A stretch of 64,000 nt of DNA from Ziziphus jujuba (Eukaryota; Streptophyta; Magnoliopsida; Rosales; Rhamnaceae), in assembly GCF_031755915.1 (NCBI RefSeq), contig NC_083389.1, forward strand, positions 4,092,001-4,156,000, given 5' to 3'. This document shows, one piece after another, positions 61,105 through 64,000 of this stretch (position 1 is the stretch's first letter; every line of letters begins with the position of its first letter). A program made the translations under genes and the position numbers. Under the pieces are notes generated by a model. The model worked only from the letters and a program-made list of their open reading frames with translations, had not been told where the DNA came from and ran no database searches.

Positions 61105-63360
61105 TGATGCAAATTCGCCAGAACCCGCACAACCAATAACCCGCTGGGGTGCTAACCCGATACGCATGAAGACCGGACCGATCACTAGGGCTTAAGCTAA
61201 GAGATTTAAGGACAACCTTTCTGCCTTTATCTAGGGAGTAGTTCATTCATATGGGGGCTTGTTCATACCAAAGACCCAAGACCTATTTTGAGAATATAAC
61301 TGGTGGAAGCCGATACAAACCTAGGTAGTGGTTTTGGTGCATTTATGGAGTCCGGACAGCATGAAATAGTTCCAATGCTTCATGGATCCAATATATATGT
61401 CTAAGAGGTCATGGAATCAAGCCAAGGCAGCTTCAAAGGCAACCAAAAAGGGGCTGTGTGCATGGCATGACAAATTGGGCGGTTTTGCTGTATTACCCGC
61501 TAACTTTACTGTATTTTACTGACTTGGCTTTTTCTCTTTCCTCCAAGCAAGGACAACATGTGGGGCTCCATGGAAATCCTTATTGGCATCCAAAAAAGCA
61601 TATGGAAGCTGATTTGGAGCTTAGATTGGTCAAAGTCAACTTAGTCAAAAAGAAAGTATTTTAGTTTCTTAATTTGATTTCTACTTTTTGTTTTGGGAAA
61701 TTATCTTTAGATTTTGGGTTTTATTTGTTTCTTTACCAGACAAATAAGTTTAGGAAATTTATTATTTTTATTATTTCTTTGTAAATTATTTAATTCCTAA
61801 TTCAAAATGAAGGAACTAATTGATGTGATTCCGCCCGAGCCTGCTCAACCGATAACCCGCTGGGGTGCTGACCCGACACGGATGAAGACTAGGCCAATCA
61901 CAAGAGCTCAAATTAGGAGATTTAATGACAAACTGGGAGCATTTATACAGGGGGTAATCAATCTCAATGGAGCTTGTCCATACTTGAAGATACAAAGCCT
62001 ATTCTAAGCATCCAAGTGGTGGAAGCCGATACGGACCCAGGTAGCAGTTGTGGTGCAAATATGGACAAAGGGCAGCATGAAATGGTTCCAAGTATTTATG
62101 GATTCAATACATATGTGTAAGAGGATATGGAATCAAGTCAAGCCAGCTTCAAAGGCATTCAAAAAGGCATTGTACGGACAGCTTCAAATTTGGTCTTTTT
62201 TTTACTGTATTTTGTGCTAGCTTTACTGTATTTTGCTGAGTTGGGTTTTTCTTCCTCTTCCAAGCATGGGCAACGTGTGGGACTTCATATTCAGCTTATG
62301 TTACATCCTAAAAGGCATATTGAAGCTGCTTTGGAGCTCAATTTGGTCAAAGATTGGTCAAAGTCAACTTAGTCAAAAAGCTAGTATTATAGTTTCCTAA
62401 TTTGATTCTACTTTTTGTTTTAGGAAATTATCATTACTTTTTACTTTTTATTTATTTATTTTCTGGAACAATAAGCTTAGGAAAGTTATTATTTTATTAT
62501 TTTCATTGTAAATTAATTAATTCCTAATTCAAAATAAAAAAAATTAATTAAGCCAAATTAAATTAGGAAAGGAGTGAGAATTTCGGCCACCATAGGAAAC
62601 TACTTTGTATGGCCGATTTTCCCTTTGTTTTTAGGGTTTTATTTCATGGCTTTGTAGCCTATTTAAAGGCTTATTTTTCAATAAAAAAAAGTTTGAATTT
62701 TATACAGAAAATTATTTGTGAGATTGAATTCTCTTTGTTCTTTTGAACACCTAAAACACTATTAGAGAGTAAGTGTTTTAGTTTGATTTATCAATAGGAC
62801 TTCCATCATCTATTGTGGCATCTTCATTATATACCAAGGTTTCTAATCATAGGTTGGTTAGGGGTCAAAGTGACCATTAGAACTTGAACATAATTAGATC
62901 AAGACTAATATAATACGGGTTTAAAAGCAGGTCATCCTAGGTTCGTATCACTAATTAATTAAAATTAGATTAGGAAAGGAGAGAGAAAATTTGGTCACAT
63001 TAGGAAACAACAAGCATGGCCAGTTTTCCCTCTCTTTTTTAGGGTTTTATTTTGTTTTCTATTAGCCTATAAAAGGGCTTATTTTTTAGGGAGAACACAC
63101 CATTAATAATATTGAGAATTTATTTTGTGAGATTGAATCTCGCTTTGTTCTTTTGAACACCTAAAACACCTTTAGTGAATGAGTGTTTTAGTTTGACTTA
63201 TCAATAGGCCTTCCATCACCTATTGTGGCATCTTAATTATATACTAACGTTTCTAATCACAGGTTAGTTAGGGGTCAAGGTGACTATTAGAACTTGAACA
63301 TAATTAGATTTGGGCTAATATAATACAGGTTTAAGCACAGGTCGTCCTAGGTTCATATCA
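61105..63360 (+). mobile_element. Family A solo LTR in rpl14, itself carrying a nested solo LTR
   Basis: Outer LTR parts 61105-61820 and 62956-63360, TGATGCAAATTCGCC at the start and ...GGTTCATATCA at the end; about 1120 bp without the insert. Target duplication AGTTC (61100-61104) versus AGCTC (63361-63365), one mutation apart. The frame 61458-61664 is LTR. Confidence 0.92.
61821..62950 (+). mobile_element. Nested family A solo LTR
   Basis: 1130 bp, TGATGTGATTCCGCCC to CCTAGGTTCGTATCA, inserted in the outer LTR with target CTAAT at 61816-61820 and 62951-62955. Same orientation as its host LTR. Confidence 0.94.
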
Positions 63361-63707
63361 AGCTCTTTACAAGTACGTACAATTATAGGTCTGATCACTC
63401 CTGGTCATTCTGGAGGTGTATTTGGTACTGCTTCCTTGATTATAGCACCAATAACTTCATCAATATGAGCATATCACAGATTACTAGCTTCTATGATTCG
63501 AATACACATTAATTCTTGAGCTATGCTGTTATCCACTACATTCAAATGGCTTTGGGGTAGAATCATTTTTTTATCTGTTTTTCAATTAAGATAAAGGGCG
63601 AAGTAAAAAAATTAAAAAAGAAATGTTGTTTATTCAAAACAAAAAAGGAAACCTGCAATTGTTTTTTTTTTTCCATCTAAAAAACATTTTCTTTTGGTTT
63701 TACGTTC

Positions 63708-64000
63708 CTATACCGAAATAATGAATTGAGTTCGTAGAGGCATTTTTGATGCCGCTAGTGAAATAGCCCTTCTAGCTATATTTTGTGCTACTCCACTCAT
63801 TTCATAAAGTATTCTACCAGGTTTGACGATAGCTACCCAATATTTGGGAGATCCTTTCCCCGAACCCATGCGGGTCTCTATAGGCCTTATTGTAACTGGT
63901 TTTTCTGGAAATACACATACCCATACTTTCCCACCGCGGTGGACATTTCGTGTCATTGCTCATCGACTGGCTTCATTTTGTTGAGATGCAATCCAAGCTG
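63708..64000 (-). pseudogene. rpl16: rpl16 exon 2, runs off the window (NUPT)
   Basis: Ribosomal protein L16, 3' part: [20 protein letters not shown] ... [27 protein letters not shown] ... [16 protein letters not shown] 63708-63710. Upstream of MTRN the frame has a stop (CGA to TGA, near 63962). Exon 1 and the intron lie beyond base 64000. Confidence 0.94.

Larger units (their letters stand above)
60937..63566 (-). pseudogene. rpl14: rpl14, split by nested solo LTRs (NUPT)
   Basis: Ribosomal protein L14. Start ATG 63566 ([13 protein letters not shown] ...) to the ELK-like block near 63361. The LTR nest is at 61105-63360. The C-terminal half resumes at 61104 and runs to 60937 (NGMI ..., [41 protein letters not shown]). 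The codons AGTTC/AGCTC are duplicated around the nest. Frameshifts and stops on both sides. Confidence 0.92.

Overview
This is nuclear DNA of a flowering plant, probably a eudicot. Most of it is decayed plastid DNA (a NUPT, nuclear integrant of plastid DNA) that has been invaded by LTR retrotransposons. The plastid origin follows from gene content and local order: psaA-psaB, trnE-trnY-trnD-psbM-petN-trnC-rpoB, psbA-trnH, petA-psbJLFE-petL-petG, rpoA-rps11-rpl36-infA-rps8-rpl14-rpl16. Nearly every gene carries stops, frameshifts or lost start codons, and it is interleaved with LTR elements that do not live in plastids, so the window is not a plastome. A retained accD, the clpP1 and rpl2 introns and rps16 argue against a grass.

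Layout. 1-4208: family A Ty3/gypsy-like LTR element with most of its interior deleted, next to an inverted family A LTR piece. 4209-7074: end of psaA and about 520 codons of psaB, cut by a family A solo LTR. 7075-12251: older, truncated Ty1/copia element (B1). 12252-38722: plastid arm 1, reading backwards along the large single-copy region (trnE ... rpoB, rpoC1, rpoC2, rps2, rps16, trnK/matK, psbA, trnH) and on into the inverted repeat (rpl2, rpl23, trnI, ycf2). A second, nearly complete copia element (B2, 23466-29644) sits in rpoC2. 38723-64000: plastid arm 2, in the opposite plastome orientation, from accD to rpl16. It is cut by a 428-bp TRIM plus a chromovirus-type gypsy island in accD (38898-43854), by a family A solo LTR in infA, and by a family A solo LTR nested in another one in rpl14.

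History read from the sequence. Plastid fragments were joined at sharp breakpoints, with large pieces of rpoC1, rpoC2, rps2, rps16, ycf2 and the clpP-petD interval missing. They then decayed, with many TGG to TAG/TGA, CAA to TAA and CGA to TGA changes as expected from deamination of methylated cytosine, and were hit repeatedly by retrotransposons. Five target duplications can be read directly (CTGTA, ATATG, ACTTA, AGTTC/AGCTC, CTAAT). Only tiny frames (petL, petG, psbJ) and one long reverse transcriptase/RNase H frame in B1 remain open.

I see no new gene system. The most unusual parts are the inverted arm arrangement, the repeated use of this NUPT by one LTR family with 9-bp inverted termini, the composite island in accD, and accidental gene fusions (psbE-psbF, rpl23-rpl2). 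Boundaries were set by eye against remembered plastid gene structure. Junction coordinates are good to a few bases where a target duplication is visible and to about 10-20 bases elsewhere.
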